64,000 nt of DNA from contig NZ_JAFIRA010000008.1 in NCBI RefSeq assembly GCF_022848905.1, positions 1 to 64,000 of the forward strand. Direction: 5' to 3'. The notes beneath the pieces are model-generated. The model did not search any database, was not told the origin of the DNA, and saw only the letters and a program-made list of their open reading frames with translations. The translations under genes were made by a program, and so were the position numbers. Origin of the DNA: Thermostichus vulcanus str. 'Rupite' (GTDB taxonomy: Bacteria; Cyanobacteriota; Cyanobacteriia; Thermostichales; Thermostichaceae). Below are positions 42,711-51,257 of the stretch, in pieces (the first letter of the stretch is position 1; each line of letters starts with the position of its first letter).

Positions 42711-43151
42711 TTGGAACTGTCTTGTAAAAGTGAATACGCTCTACTGGCTCTCCTGGAATTGGCTCAGCACCACAATGATGGACAAGTCTTGCAAATTAAA
42801 GAAATCGCCGCCCATCAGTCGATTCCCGACCGCTACCTAGAGCAGTTACTGGCCACCTTACGTCGGCAGGGATTGGTTCGCAGTCAACGGGGGGCCAAAG
42901 GCGGTTACTCTCTGGCACGGGCACCCTGGACGATCTCTCTGCTGGACGTGATCCAGGCCATCGAAGGGGAAGATCTGACCCGCTCCCGCGAGTTACCCAC
43001 AGCGGATCCCACCCCCGAGCGGGAGGTGCTCCTCAAAGTTTGGCAGGATGTACAGGCTGCCGCAGTTGCTATTCTGCAAAAGACTACCCTTCAAGACCTG
43101 TGCGACCAGCAAGCGCAACAGCAACGAGCCAACCTGATGTACTACATCTGA
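42711..43151 (+). CDS. Rrf2-family transcriptional regulator without iron-sulfur cysteines
   Basis: A 146-residue winged-helix regulator. MELSCKSEYALLALLELAQH, the recognition region IKEIAAHQSIPDRYLEQLLATLRRQGLVRSQRGAKGGYSLARAP and the C-terminal dimer helix are typical. The region where IscR/NsrR hold three Cys (here LTRSRELPTADPTPEREVLLKVW) has none, so a cluster is unlikely; only Cys5 and a late Cys are present. Clade members of this kind resemble CymR-type cysteine regulators, but I do not know the target. The start is TTG 42711 with AAGGA nine bases upstream. Divergent from moxR. Confidence 0.88.
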   Translation: MELSCKSEYALLALLELAQHHNDGQVLQIKEIAAHQSIPDRYLEQLLATLRRQGLVRSQRGAKGGYSLARAPWTISLLDVIQAIEGEDLTRSRELPTADPTPEREVLLKVWQDVQAAAVAILQKTTLQDLCDQQAQQQRANLMYYI

Positions 43152-43251
43152 ACCCACCCCACCCATCCCAGGACTGTTCAAGACAGGCTGGGATCCCTGG
43201 CAAGTTTTGGGTTATCCTGAAGCGCATTGTTTTTTGACTGACCCTATTTCC

Positions 43252-44163
43252 ATGACCGTCCAATCTCCTCGCTCTCAGGCTGCTGATTCTTTTTCCTCGG
43301 AAGATTTTGCCCAGGCTTTAGACGCGCAAAACCTCGACTTTCGACCGGGACAGGTGGTGCGTGGTCGCATCTTCCAACATCAAAATGACGGTGCCTTGGT
43401 GGATATTGGCGGCAAATCTCCGGCCTTTTTGCCCTTGCGGGAAGCAGGGATCCGCCCAGTGGAGGATTTGAGCGAGCTGTTCCCCCTGAAAACGGAAGCC
43501 GAGTTTCTCATTGTGCGAGAAGACCGCGATGGACAGATGCTGCTCTCGGTGCGTCGCTTGCAACTGAAGCTGATCTGGGAGGAACTGGCCCAGAAGCAAG
43601 CCAACGGCCAGACGGTGACGGTTCCGGTCATCGGCACCAACAAGGGTGGGGTGCTGGTGGATGTACAGGGGTTGCGCGGCTTTATTCCCCGCTCTCACCT
43701 CAACCAACGGGAAGATCTCAAGGAGCTGGTGGGGCAATCCCTGACCGCAGGCTTTATCGAAGTGAATGCAGAAGCCAACAAGCTGGTGCTGTCGCAACGG
43801 GTGGCAGCTCAAGCCGAGAACTTGGGCCGTTATGAGATTGGCCAGGTGGTGGAGGGCAAGGTGAGTGGTCTGAAGCCCTTCGGAGTATTCGTGGATTTGG
43901 AAGGGGTAACCGGCCTGCTACACATCAAACAAGTGAGCCAAAGTTTTGTGGCCTCTCTGCCGGATTTGTTTAAGCCTGGCCAGTTGATCAAAGCAGTCGT
44001 GATCGACCTGGATGAAGCCAAAGGACGGATGGCCCTTTCGACGCGGGTCTTGGAGAAGCATCCTGGCGAGGTGTTAGAGCAACTAGCGGTGGTTATGGAT
44101 GAAGCGGAAGAACGTGCCAGTAAGTTAAAAGGGAAAATCACGACTGACGGCAAAGTTATCTGA
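43252..44163 (+). CDS. rps1: S1-domain RNA-binding protein (ribosomal protein S1 family)
   Basis: A 303-residue protein with three S1 OB domains: FRPGQVVRGRIFQHQNDGALVDIGGKSPAFLPLREA (about 32-100), GQTVTVPVIGTNKGGVLVDVQGLRGFIPRSHL (about 115-190) and YEIGQVVEGKVSGLKPFGVFVDLEGVTGLLHIKQVS (about 200-270). This three-domain form is the cyanobacterial/plastid S1, which helps mRNA binding at the 30S subunit. Cyanobacteria often have two S1 paralogues; this could be either. ATG 43252 gives MTVQSPRSQAADSF; the frame extends 15 codons upstream. It lies about 100 bp after the Rrf2 gene. Confidence 0.9.
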   Translation: MTVQSPRSQAADSFSSEDFAQALDAQNLDFRPGQVVRGRIFQHQNDGALVDIGGKSPAFLPLREAGIRPVEDLSELFPLKTEAEFLIVREDRDGQMLLSVRRLQLKLIWEELAQKQANGQTVTVPVIGTNKGGVLVDVQGLRGFIPRSHLNQREDLKELVGQSLTAGFIEVNAEANKLVLSQRVAAQAENLGRYEIGQVVEGKVSGLKPFGVFVDLEGVTGLLHIKQVSQSFVASLPDLFKPGQLIKAVVIDLDEAKGRMALSTRVLEKHPGEVLEQLAVVMDEAEERASKLKGKITTDGKVI

Positions 44164-44262
44164 AGCTATCTGATGCAACCTTGCTATCGCGGCACAGGGG
44201 GGTATTCCTAATGGGCAGGGATCCCTTTCCCCCACTAGAATCAAGCTCAATTTCGTCAGTCA

Positions 44263-44925
44263 ATGCTGCGCTATAGTTGGGTCAACCGTTCAGCCCAAAG
44301 CGTTAAGCCTGTGAGCGATACCAATCAGGAAATCAAAGACTTACTGGTGCTCCTGGCCCAGCAGGTGACAGGACTTGGCGAGCGAATGACGCGGATTGAG
44401 GAAGGTTTCTCCACCCTCGACAAGAAGATAGAGGTGGGATACTCGGAGCTGGATAAGAAAATAGAAGCTCAGTACACAGCCCTCGACAAGAAGATAGAGG
44501 TGGGATACTCGGAGCTGGATAAGAAAATAGAAACTCAGTACGCAGCCCTCGACAAGAAGATAGAGGTGAGGTACTCAGAGCTGGATAAAAAAATAGAAGC
44601 TCAGTACGCAGCCCTCGACAAGAAGATAGAGGTGGGATACTCAGAGCTGGATAAAAAAATAGAAACTCAGTACGCAGCTCTTGAGAAGAAAATAGATGCC
44701 CTCGACAAGCGAATGGAAGTAGGCTTCACGGAGGTGAGAGGGGAGTTTAAGCGAATCGATGGGGATTTGCGACGGGTGGAGGAAACCTTAGCCAGCAGGA
44801 TGGATGGAATGAACAAGCGGGTGGACAACCAGGAGTTTTTCAATCGAGGTGTGCTCCTGGCCGCTATTGGAGGTACATTGGGCGCTGTTGCTAAGGTTCT
44901 CTTTTTCCCAAACTCTGGACTGTAG
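44263..44925 (+). CDS. Coiled-coil protein with 22-residue repeats and C-terminal membrane helix
   Basis: A 220-residue protein. The N-terminus (DTNQEIKDLLVLLAQQVTGLGERMTRIEEGF) is helical. Residues about 52-139 consist of four near-identical 22-residue repeats of the type LDKKIEVGYSE/LDKKIEAQYAA, each two 11-residue units, encoded by 66-bp DNA repeats. A variable coiled-coil follows, then a membrane helix RGVLLAAIGGTLGAVAKVLFF at the C-terminus. The same architecture and end (RGAILTLVGGVLTGFVKFLFF) occur in the gene at 57672-58067. The 11-mer spacing suggests a right-handed coiled coil. The function is unknown; tail anchoring in a membrane is inferred. ATG 44263 is used; GTG 44311 would match the paralogue's start better. 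Confidence 0.7.
   Translation: MLRYSWVNRSAQSVKPVSDTNQEIKDLLVLLAQQVTGLGERMTRIEEGFSTLDKKIEVGYSELDKKIEAQYTALDKKIEVGYSELDKKIETQYAALDKKIEVRYSELDKKIEAQYAALDKKIEVGYSELDKKIETQYAALEKKIDALDKRMEVGFTEVRGEFKRIDGDLRRVEETLASRMDGMNKRVDNQEFFNRGVLLAAIGGTLGAVAKVLFFPNSGL
44416..44679 (+). repeat. Four tandem 66-bp repeats inside the coiled-coil gene
   Basis: Units at 44416-44481, 44482-44547, 44548-44613 and 44614-44679. Each begins CTCGACAAGAAGATAGAGGT and continues with a near-copy GAGCTGGATAAGAAAATAGA. They differ at a handful of bases (for example GGTGGGATAC versus GGTGAGGTAC), so copies are recent or homogenised and prone to slippage. Confidence 0.9.
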
Positions 44926-44988
44926 CTCCTGGGTTCTGCAGTCTTATCTAGGGATCCAAACTTTCTCTCTATTTTTATTTATCTTTGT

Positions 44989-46203
44989 TTATGTTTTGGG
45001 CAAGCGGTACTGACCGACAATGCGCCGAGCAAAGGCAGGAACATGGTGTTCTAGCTTTTCCGGATAGTGGCGGCGGACATACAGATAGTTGCGGGTGAAA
45101 TGGGAATCAATGGAAAAGCGGGCATATTCCAACCCCTGCGGTCCAATCCGTTCAATAACTGCTCCCATGAGGTGGGCCAACCACATCGGCAAGGTCATGG
45201 CTTGATCGTAGGCTTGGATCCCTTGTTGAACAGCAGCCTGCCGGGATCCCTTGGATACTACCGGCTGCGTTTCCAGATCCTCCCACACCAGCTCCAGCAA
45301 TTCTCGCCCACGCCGATTGCGCACCACCAACCATTGCCAGCCCAACGGGGATCCCATATAGCCCACCACCAGATCCGCCAAGGCATTCACATAGTCAAAA
45401 CAACTGAGGCAGGAGGGGGCAAAAACATCCTTTAATTGCTTGGTATTGAGGCCAAAAAAGGGCACCTTTTCCACTGAGCCATCTTCGTGCTTGAAATGGA
45501 CGCGGAAATCCTGCATGAATTCATAATGCACAACCGTATCTGGGGAGCGGCTGGTGGTTTCCAGAAATTTTTGCAACCCGGCCCGGCTAACATTATCCAC
45601 ACAAGGGGTGCCCAATACGTAGAGTTTTTCTAGACCTAGCCTTTTCTCTACCGCCCGCAAGGCTTGAATTTGACAACCCACCCCGATTACCAACAGCCGT
45701 TTTAGGCCGCTTTGCTCCACCTGTTCCAAAACAGACAAATTGGGGGATAACGTCGGTTTATTGACCCGTGCCGCCAAAACTTCCTCGGGGGTACGCGCCA
45801 AAATCGGTTGCGGCTTAAAGCGATCCTGCGCATCCGCTTGCACGCACACCACCCCCTCCACCAAGCCGGTATTGAGTGCTTTCATGCCGATGCTGCTGAC
45901 AATGCCTGTCCACTGGGCTCCCTCGATCGGATCCCGTTTGCGGGCCGTGAACATCTCTTCGTAAATGCCGAAGTAATCGGTATCCGAAACCTCCGAGGTT
46001 GGGGATCCCGTCCGTACCGATTCCCGCGACCGTCCGTGGGTTTGTTCCTCCAATTCCGTAAATTGCTGTTTTAAGAACGCACAGGCTTCTTTGACCTGCG
46101 CCACGTAATGGGTATCGCAAAGGCCGCACTGGCTGCACAGCTCTTTGGCAGGGTAGTGGCCGGAACGGATGGGTCGGGCTGGACGTGAGGAACGGGATCC
46201 CAT
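44989..46203 (-). CDS. bciB: Ferredoxin-dependent divinyl chlorophyllide a 8-vinyl reductase, BciB type
   Basis: A 404-residue member of the F420-hydrogenase-beta/HCAR family. The N-terminal iron-sulfur motif reads AKELCSQCGLCDTHYVAQVKEACAF. Later blocks include MKALNTGLVEGVVCV, LVIGVGCQIQALRAVE, LGTPCVDNVSRAGLQKFLE and FAPSCLSCFDYVNALADLVVGYMGS, the last with two more Cys. In cyanobacteria lacking BciA this enzyme reduces the 8-vinyl group of divinyl chlorophyllide precursors with reduced ferredoxin. HCAR is the close plant relative. The ATG at 46203 is preceded by a GC-rich stretch with no clear ribosome site. A GGGATCCC overlies the ATG. Confidence 0.85.
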   Translation of the reverse strand: MGSRSSRPARPIRSGHYPAKELCSQCGLCDTHYVAQVKEACAFLKQQFTELEEQTHGRSRESVRTGSPTSEVSDTDYFGIYEEMFTARKRDPIEGAQWTGIVSSIGMKALNTGLVEGVVCVQADAQDRFKPQPILARTPEEVLAARVNKPTLSPNLSVLEQVEQSGLKRLLVIGVGCQIQALRAVEKRLGLEKLYVLGTPCVDNVSRAGLQKFLETTSRSPDTVVHYEFMQDFRVHFKHEDGSVEKVPFFGLNTKQLKDVFAPSCLSCFDYVNALADLVVGYMGSPLGWQWLVVRNRRGRELLELVWEDLETQPVVSKGSRQAAVQQGIQAYDQAMTLPMWLAHLMGAVIERIGPQGLEYARFSIDSHFTRNYLYVRRHYPEKLEHHVPAFARRIVGQYRLPKT

Positions 46204-46341
46204 GGAGTCTTCAGGAAAAGCACCTCCTTCAGTTTGGGGTCAAAACCTCCTGCAGAGGGTAAAGAACTATAAGATAAGGGATCCCCGGCAAAGGATAACC
46301 CTCTAGATGCTGCACCTCCCGCCCCCGTAGGCATGGCAGGA

Positions 46342-46944
46342 TCACAGATCGCTGTAGCGTTCTTCCGACCAAGGTTCGCCGCGCATGTGGTAGCCGTTGC
46401 GTTCCGAAAAACCCGGTTGATCTTCTGGGAGAAACTCCAGGCCGCTAATCCACTTGGCACTTTTCCAGGCGTAGAGATGGGGTATCAGAGTCCGCACCGG
46501 GCCGCCATGATCCACCGGGAGCCGCTCCCCTTCTAGGGTATGCACAATATAGTTTTCGGGACGGATGAACTCCTCTAGGGTCAGGTTGGTGGTGTAGCCG
46601 CCGTAACAATGTTGCATCACCGCCTTGGCCTCAGGACGAATCGACACCGCCGCCAACAAATCGGGGATGCGCACCCCCGCCCAGGTTACATCCAGCTTCG
46701 ACCAGCGGGTGACACAGTGAAAATCTGCCGTGAAGGTGTGTTGGGGCAGCGCCAGCAGATCCTCCCAGGTAATCACCACCTCTTTTTCTACGCATCCCCA
46801 AATGCGCAACTGCCATTCTTCCGGCTGGATCACCGGGGTATCCCCGTAGGTGAAAACGGGAAAGCCCCGCGCCAAATGCTGCCCAGGAGGCACTCGGCCA
46901 GACAAGGGATCCTCTCCAACCAACTTTTGAAAAAACTTGCCCAC
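46342..46944 (-). CDS. Sulfite-oxidase-like molybdopterin oxidoreductase
   Basis: A 200-residue protein of the sulfite oxidase/YedY molybdopterin domain family. The molybdenum-liganding Cys is in DFHCVTRWSKLDVTWAGV. The pterin-binding blocks FARGFPVFTYGDTPVI (about 25-45) and GGPVRTLIPHLYAWKSAKWISGLEF follow, ending GYHMRGEPWSEERYSDL. No signal peptide or Tat motif is visible, so it may be cytoplasmic. The substrate is unknown. I choose GTG 46944 because GGGGGATAGG lies directly upstream; a TTG at 46989 would add 15 residues. It lies just upstream of bciB on the same strand. Confidence 0.8.
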   Translation of the reverse strand: MGKFFQKLVGEDPLSGRVPPGQHLARGFPVFTYGDTPVIQPEEWQLRIWGCVEKEVVITWEDLLALPQHTFTADFHCVTRWSKLDVTWAGVRIPDLLAAVSIRPEAKAVMQHCYGGYTTNLTLEEFIRPENYIVHTLEGERLPVDHGGPVRTLIPHLYAWKSAKWISGLEFLPEDQPGFSERNGYHMRGEPWSEERYSDL

Positions 46945-47063
46945 CCTATCCCCCTTGCTCTGCGTTCCCGTCAGCGGAACGGAGTCCAAGCGTCGCTACT
47001 ACCCACCCTATCCCCAAAAGCCCTCGACAGGGTGAGAGAACCCTGCGAGAAGACAGAAATCGC

Positions 47064-47702
47064 TTAAACTCGGTTTTTGCCCAACCCACTTTCCATGGCC
47101 CAACGCGCCAATTCCGTACGGTTGTGGAGGCCAGTTTTACCCAACATGTTGCTGACATGGCTTTCGATGGTGCGCTGGCTTACCCCAAGAGCATCCGCGA
47201 TCTCCCGATTGGACATCCCCTTAGCCACATATTGGATCACTTTCGTTTCCGTTGGAGTGAGGTCAATTTCCCGATCCAGTTTCATGATCGGTTGAATGCC
47301 GATATTTTGCATTTGCAACAAGCGATCCGTATGTTTCAAAGAAGACTCCACCTGGGCTACCAATTCTTCTGGTTCAAAGGGCTTAACCATGTAAACATCC
47401 GCCCCTGTGGTGAGGCCGCGTACCCGATCCGCCGTTTGCCCGCGTGCCGACAAAAAGATCACCGGCACCCAATCGGTGGCAGAATTCGCTCGAATCGTCT
47501 CCACAAAGGTGTAGCCGTCCATCTCCGGCATCATCACGTCACAGATGATCAGGTCAGGGGTAAAGTTACGCATCGCCTCTAGCCCCTCTCGACCGTTGCT
47601 GGCTGGGATCACTTCATAGCCGCGAAACTCCAGGTAGTCCTTAACCAGGAGGATCAAGTTCGGGTCATCATCAATGAGCAACAAACGCTTTGGGTTATCC
47701 AC
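47064..47702 (-). CDS. LuxR-type response regulator (Ycf29/NarL-like)
   Basis: A 212-residue two-component regulator. The receiver domain (RLLLIDDDPNLILLVKDYLEFRGYEVIPAS) has the phospho-acceptor Asp in DLIICDVMMPEMDGYTFVETI and the conserved Lys in VYMVKPFEPEELVAQV. The C-terminal LuxR helix-turn-helix reads LTPTETKVIQYVAKGMSNREIADALGVSQRTIESHVSNMLGKTGLHNRTELARWA. It resembles Ycf29-type regulators in cyanobacteria and red-algal plastids; targets are unknown. GTG 47702 gives the family start VDNPKRLLLIDDD; the frame extends 30 codons upstream. No sensor kinase is adjacent. Confidence 0.9.
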   Translation of the reverse strand: MDNPKRLLLIDDDPNLILLVKDYLEFRGYEVIPASNGREGLEAMRNFTPDLIICDVMMPEMDGYTFVETIRANSATDWVPVIFLSARGQTADRVRGLTTGADVYMVKPFEPEELVAQVESSLKHTDRLLQMQNIGIQPIMKLDREIDLTPTETKVIQYVAKGMSNREIADALGVSQRTIESHVSNMLGKTGLHNRTELARWAMESGLGKNRV

Positions 47703-48164
47703 AGTTCGCCTTTTGCTTGCTTCAAAACTTAGAGGGCTGAAGAGGAGCGCACGAGAGAAAGGACAAGATTGCCCCCCACGATCTCGGCCCACAACTATAA
47801 TACCCAGGGATACCCAGGGATCCGATAGTTTACTGAACCTCTGTCGCTAAAATTTAACCCAAACCTGCCGACATATGTAGATGTTCCCTTATACATCTTT
47901 TATACAAAATTGGCAAGTTATCAGCAGACGTGAGTTCGCCCAACCTCAAAGGCTTAACCACTGCATCGGGCTGCTTCAGAGGTTTCCTCACAGTTCAGAT
48001 CCAGTCAGATCCAGGAACCCCATTCTTTGATGTTGTCTTTGGACTTTGCCCAGCCAGCACTGTTTTGTTACAACTCACGCTCTTATGTCCCAGTATGCCT
48101 GCACATGGGCAGATGAACGGAGCTGATGGAGAATGGGAGAAAAGCCTGAGCCGAGGAAAACAGG
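47703..48164. other. 462-bp divergent region between the response regulator and the RNase II gene
   Basis: No convincing gene. A frame at 47930-48202 exists but has no recognisable sequence. The region has a tandem ATACCCAGGG repeat near 47800-47820 and an A/T-rich stretch around 47850-47920 that could carry promoters. I see no RNA structure. Confidence 0.35.
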
Positions 48165-50207
48165 GTGGAAAAGGGCACGCTGGTGGAGTTTCGTCACAAT
48201 AGCGACCGTGTGTTGGCGGTGGTTCAGGGCACAGAAGGCAAGAAAAACCTGTTGCTGGGGGTCTCTTCGGGTCAAGTCCACAGCGTTCATCCCCGTCAGA
48301 TTACCTTTGCTCTGAATGGCGGCTCCAGCTTTACCGCTTCTGATATTCCCGGCTTTTGGGAAGCCGTACAAGCCAAATTGGATCCCGAGAGTCTGGCGGT
48401 TGCCTGGGAACTGGTGCAAGAAGACCGCCACACTCTCAGTCTGTCTGAGATGGCCCAGTTGTTGTTTTCCGATGACTCCCCCATTTCTACCTACGCCACC
48501 TACCGCCTACTCAGCGACGATCGCACCTATTTCAAGCCGAAAGGGGAAGGCTACGAACCGCGTACTCCAGCTCAGGTGAAGGAGATTTTGCATCAGATTG
48601 CGGTTACCCAACAACGGCAGCAGGAACAGGCGGAGTTTGAAGCCCATGTGCAACAGGCTTTGGCCCATCCTGGGCAAGGATATGCCTGGACTGCTGCCGA
48701 ACGGGCACGGTTGGAGTTGCTGGAGCGATTGGCTTTGCAGGGGGCAGCGGCAGCGATTCGCAGCCACGACGATCTTTCCCACAACCTCAACGTCTCGGAT
48801 CGGGAACGGGCCTCGCAACTGCTGGAACAGATGGGCTTTCCCGCTACCCCTCAAGGGGCCTTCGATGCGCTGATTGCTCTGGGCTTGTGGAGCCGCCACG
48901 AAAACCTGGCCCTACGCCTGACCGGGATCCCGACCCAATTCCCAAAGGAGGTGGAGCACTATACTCAAACCTTGCTGGAGGATCCCCCGCCTGAAAACTT
49001 GCCCATACCCCGCCGCGATCTCACCCAGCTTCACACCTACACCATCGACGATGCCAGTACCCGCGATATTGACGATGCCCTCAGTATCGAGTCTTGGTCT
49101 GAAGAGCAGGTGAAACTGTGGATCCACATTGCCGACCCCAGCCGCTGGGTGCAGTGGGGGGATCCCCTCGATGTGGAGGCCCGTAAGCGGGGTACGAGTG
49201 TGTATCTGCCCGAACAAGTCATCCCGATGTTCCCGCCGCAACTGTCGACTGGCCCGATGAGCTTGGTACAAGGGGAAGTTCGGCCTGCCCTTAGCTTTGG
49301 CATTGTGCTGGGATCCGATGGCCAGGTGCGGGAGTTTGAAATTTGCCTTAGCCAAATCAAAGTCACCTACCGCCTCACCTACGAAGATGCGGACGAGATG
49401 CTAGAGCTGGGGGCCGAAGCGGAACTTACCGCTATTGCACGGGCAGCTCAGTGGCGCTACGCTTGGCGCATGAGTCAGGGGGCCATCCAGATTGGCCTAC
49501 CGGAACAAGATATCAAGGTGATTGACGAGATCCCACATCTGCGGGTGATCGAAGATACTCCTGCGCGGCAGATGGTGGCGGAAATGATGGTGTTGACCGG
49601 GGATGTGGCGGCCCGCTTCACCCACCAAAATGGGATCCCGGTGCCCTATCGCCTGCAGCCAGCTCCCGATTTGCCTTCCCCTGAAACCCTGGATCTCTAT
49701 CCCCAAGGGCCTGTGCGCTCCTTTGCCATCATGCGTTGCCTATCGCGGGCGGAAGTGGCCACCCAACCCGGACGCCACACAGGATTGGGCCTGGATGCCT
49801 ACTGTCAGGTGACCTCCCCGATTCGCCGCTATGCGGATTTGCTGGCTCACTACCAGATCAAAGCCTTTTTGCAGGGGGATCCCTTGCCTTTGACAGAGTC
49901 GGATGTGCAGCAGTTGTTGCTGGCTTTGGAGCCGGGTACTGCCGAAGCTGTTCAGGTGGAGCGCAAATCCAAACGCTACTGGAGCATCGAATATCTGCGC
50001 CTGCGACCGGGCCAGGTATGGCGGGCTTTGGTGCTGGGCTATCTGCGGGAGCACGAGAATTTGGTGCTGGTGATGCTGGATGAAATCGCCTTTCGGGTGC
50101 CTGTGAGGTTAGAACGTCAAATCCCCCTTGGGGCTTGGATTGAACTCGAAGTGCTGAAAGCGGATCCCCGTGCAGATGTCATCGAATTGCGGCAGGTGGA
50201 AGAGTAA
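48165..50207 (+). CDS. Ribonuclease II/R family 3'-5' exoribonuclease
   Basis: A 680-residue exoribonuclease of the RNB family. The N-terminal 250 residues are helical and lack the classical cold-shock domains in recognisable form. The RNB catalytic domain starts YTIDDASTRDIDDALSIESW, which holds the Asp cluster that binds the two metals, and continues with LWIHIADPSRWVQWGDPLDVEARKRGTSVYLP and MFPPQLSTGPMSLVQGEVRPALSF. Later blocks are YCQVTSPIRRYADLLAHYQIKAFL and a C-terminal S1-like barrel. It resembles cyanobacterial RNase II-type enzymes. GTG 48165 follows GAGGAAAACAGG. Confidence 0.9.
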   Translation: MEKGTLVEFRHNSDRVLAVVQGTEGKKNLLLGVSSGQVHSVHPRQITFALNGGSSFTASDIPGFWEAVQAKLDPESLAVAWELVQEDRHTLSLSEMAQLLFSDDSPISTYATYRLLSDDRTYFKPKGEGYEPRTPAQVKEILHQIAVTQQRQQEQAEFEAHVQQALAHPGQGYAWTAAERARLELLERLALQGAAAAIRSHDDLSHNLNVSDRERASQLLEQMGFPATPQGAFDALIALGLWSRHENLALRLTGIPTQFPKEVEHYTQTLLEDPPPENLPIPRRDLTQLHTYTIDDASTRDIDDALSIESWSEEQVKLWIHIADPSRWVQWGDPLDVEARKRGTSVYLPEQVIPMFPPQLSTGPMSLVQGEVRPALSFGIVLGSDGQVREFEICLSQIKVTYRLTYEDADEMLELGAEAELTAIARAAQWRYAWRMSQGAIQIGLPEQDIKVIDEIPHLRVIEDTPARQMVAEMMVLTGDVAARFTHQNGIPVPYRLQPAPDLPSPETLDLYPQGPVRSFAIMRCLSRAEVATQPGRHTGLGLDAYCQVTSPIRRYADLLAHYQIKAFLQGDPLPLTESDVQQLLLALEPGTAEAVQVERKSKRYWSIEYLRLRPGQVWRALVLGYLREHENLVLVMLDEIAFRVPVRLERQIPLGAWIELEVLKADPRADVIELRQVEE

Positions 50208-50320
50208 CAGCCAACAACAGCACAATCAAGGTCAGGAGCTAGAACAGAACTTGGAATGATCCTGCGTCGAGGATCCCAGCAGCCTTTAGGATCCGGGGGC
50301 ACTGAAAGGAGCAAGCATCC

Positions 50321-50959
50321 ATGAGCCAAACGACCCTAGCAACAGAAGTCACCCTGCGGCAGCTCAAACAGGCTTTTGGGTTGCAGTTGGCGACGGATCC
50401 CGCTTTCTTCGGAGAATGGAGGGAAGTGGATACGACCGTTACCGAGAATGAGAAAGTTGTTCTCGATCGAGTCAAAGATAATTTTCTACATCTGATGGAA
50501 GACCCGCCGCTCCTAGAAAATACTGTGAAGTTGGTGGTGTTAGCCCCTCTTTTAGATCTAGCAGGTTTTTATCAGAACCCCTTTCGCATAGAAACAGAAA
50601 CCAGCATTGATGTGAAATTGGAAGATGAAGGCTTAATCATTCACGGACGAATGGATGTGTTGATCTTGAGGGATCGGCTTTGGTTATTGGTAATCGAATC
50701 CAAACGAAGTGATTTTTCGGTAGCGCGGGCAATTCCACAACTCCTTACTTATATGTTGGCCAACCCCGATGCTGTTCAGCCTAGCTTCGGCATGATTACC
50801 AACGGCAACGAGTTTATCTTTCTCAAAGCGACTCGCCAGCCTGTTGCTGCATACGCAAATTCCCGACTCTTTTCTTTGTTGAATCCTGATAATGAGCTGT
50901 ATTCCGTGCTGCCAATTCTGAAGCATTTGGGAAACCAAGTGCTCCCTAACAGTCGTTGA
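50321..50959 (+). CDS. HsdR N-terminal-like (PD-(D/E)XK) nuclease-domain protein
   Basis: A 212-residue stand-alone protein. Residues about 112-145 read GRMDVLILRDRLWLLVIESKRSDFSVARAIPQLLTYM, the D-x(n)-E-x-K pattern of PD-(D/E)XK nucleases as found at the N-terminus of type I restriction HsdR subunits. There is no helicase part and no methylase or specificity gene nearby, so it is not a working type I system. The role is unknown; stand-alone copies are common in cyanobacteria. ATG 50321 has GGAG upstream. Only one GGATCC motif falls within the gene. Confidence 0.65.
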   Translation: MSQTTLATEVTLRQLKQAFGLQLATDPAFFGEWREVDTTVTENEKVVLDRVKDNFLHLMEDPPLLENTVKLVVLAPLLDLAGFYQNPFRIETETSIDVKLEDEGLIIHGRMDVLILRDRLWLLVIESKRSDFSVARAIPQLLTYMLANPDAVQPSFGMITNGNEFIFLKATRQPVAAYANSRLFSLLNPDNELYSVLPILKHLGNQVLPNSR

Positions 50960-51257
50960 GACTTTTTCTCTTCTGGGGCACCTTTAGCAAATTCACTGCC
51001 GAAAACAGCCAGCCCTTTGCCGCAGAGTTCCGTAGTTTGGAACAGCAGGTGTGAATCAGGGTGAAGACATGCAACTGGATCCAGAACAATCGAGCCCTGC
51101 AAGCCAGGGATCCCCGCTGACTCGCAAGCAACTGGAGGTTTATGCTCAACATTGGCGACCCGCCTATGCGGCGATGCATCTTCACTCCCCCTGCTAACCT
51201 ATCCCCACTCTCCCTCTTAGCTTAGGATTTGCTCCTTACCCAAATAGGATCCTGAAG
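50960..51257. other. Gene-poor stretch with eroded-looking short frames
   Basis: A frame starting TTG at 50957 reads LRLFLFWGTFSKFTAENSQ and on to AAEFRSLEQQV before a stop at about 51053; it looks protein-like, but I cannot match it. A second short frame at 51069-51197 is listed separately. These could be leftovers of a broken gene between the HsdR_N-like gene and ogt. Confidence 0.3.
51069..51197 (+). CDS. Possible 42-residue small ORF
   Basis: ATG 51069 to TAA 51195-51197 encodes a product that starts MQLDPEQSSPASQGSPLTRKQ and ends in QHWRPAYAAMHLHSPC. There is only a loose ribosome site (GTGAAG) upstream, and no recognised family. It may be the remnant of a longer gene. Confidence 0.2.
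   Translation: MQLDPEQSSPASQGSPLTRKQLEVYAQHWRPAYAAMHLHSPC

Noticed and set aside
42665-42725. GGTTCAAATCC-like T-arm on the minus strand (reverse of GGATTTGAACC) with AAGG/CCTT flanks, suggesting a tRNA 3' end
   Set aside because: There is no matching 5' acceptor or anticodon arm about 60 bases away; that stretch is the Rrf2 coding region. At most it is a tRNA 3' fragment, probably chance.
44416-44679. Tandem 66-bp units as a CRISPR-like array
   Set aside because: The units are contiguous, coding and in frame, with no unique spacers.
47930-48202. 90-codon plus-strand frame upstream of the RNase II-family gene
   Set aside because: Composition is not protein-like, it overlaps the RNase start and shares no pattern with known families.
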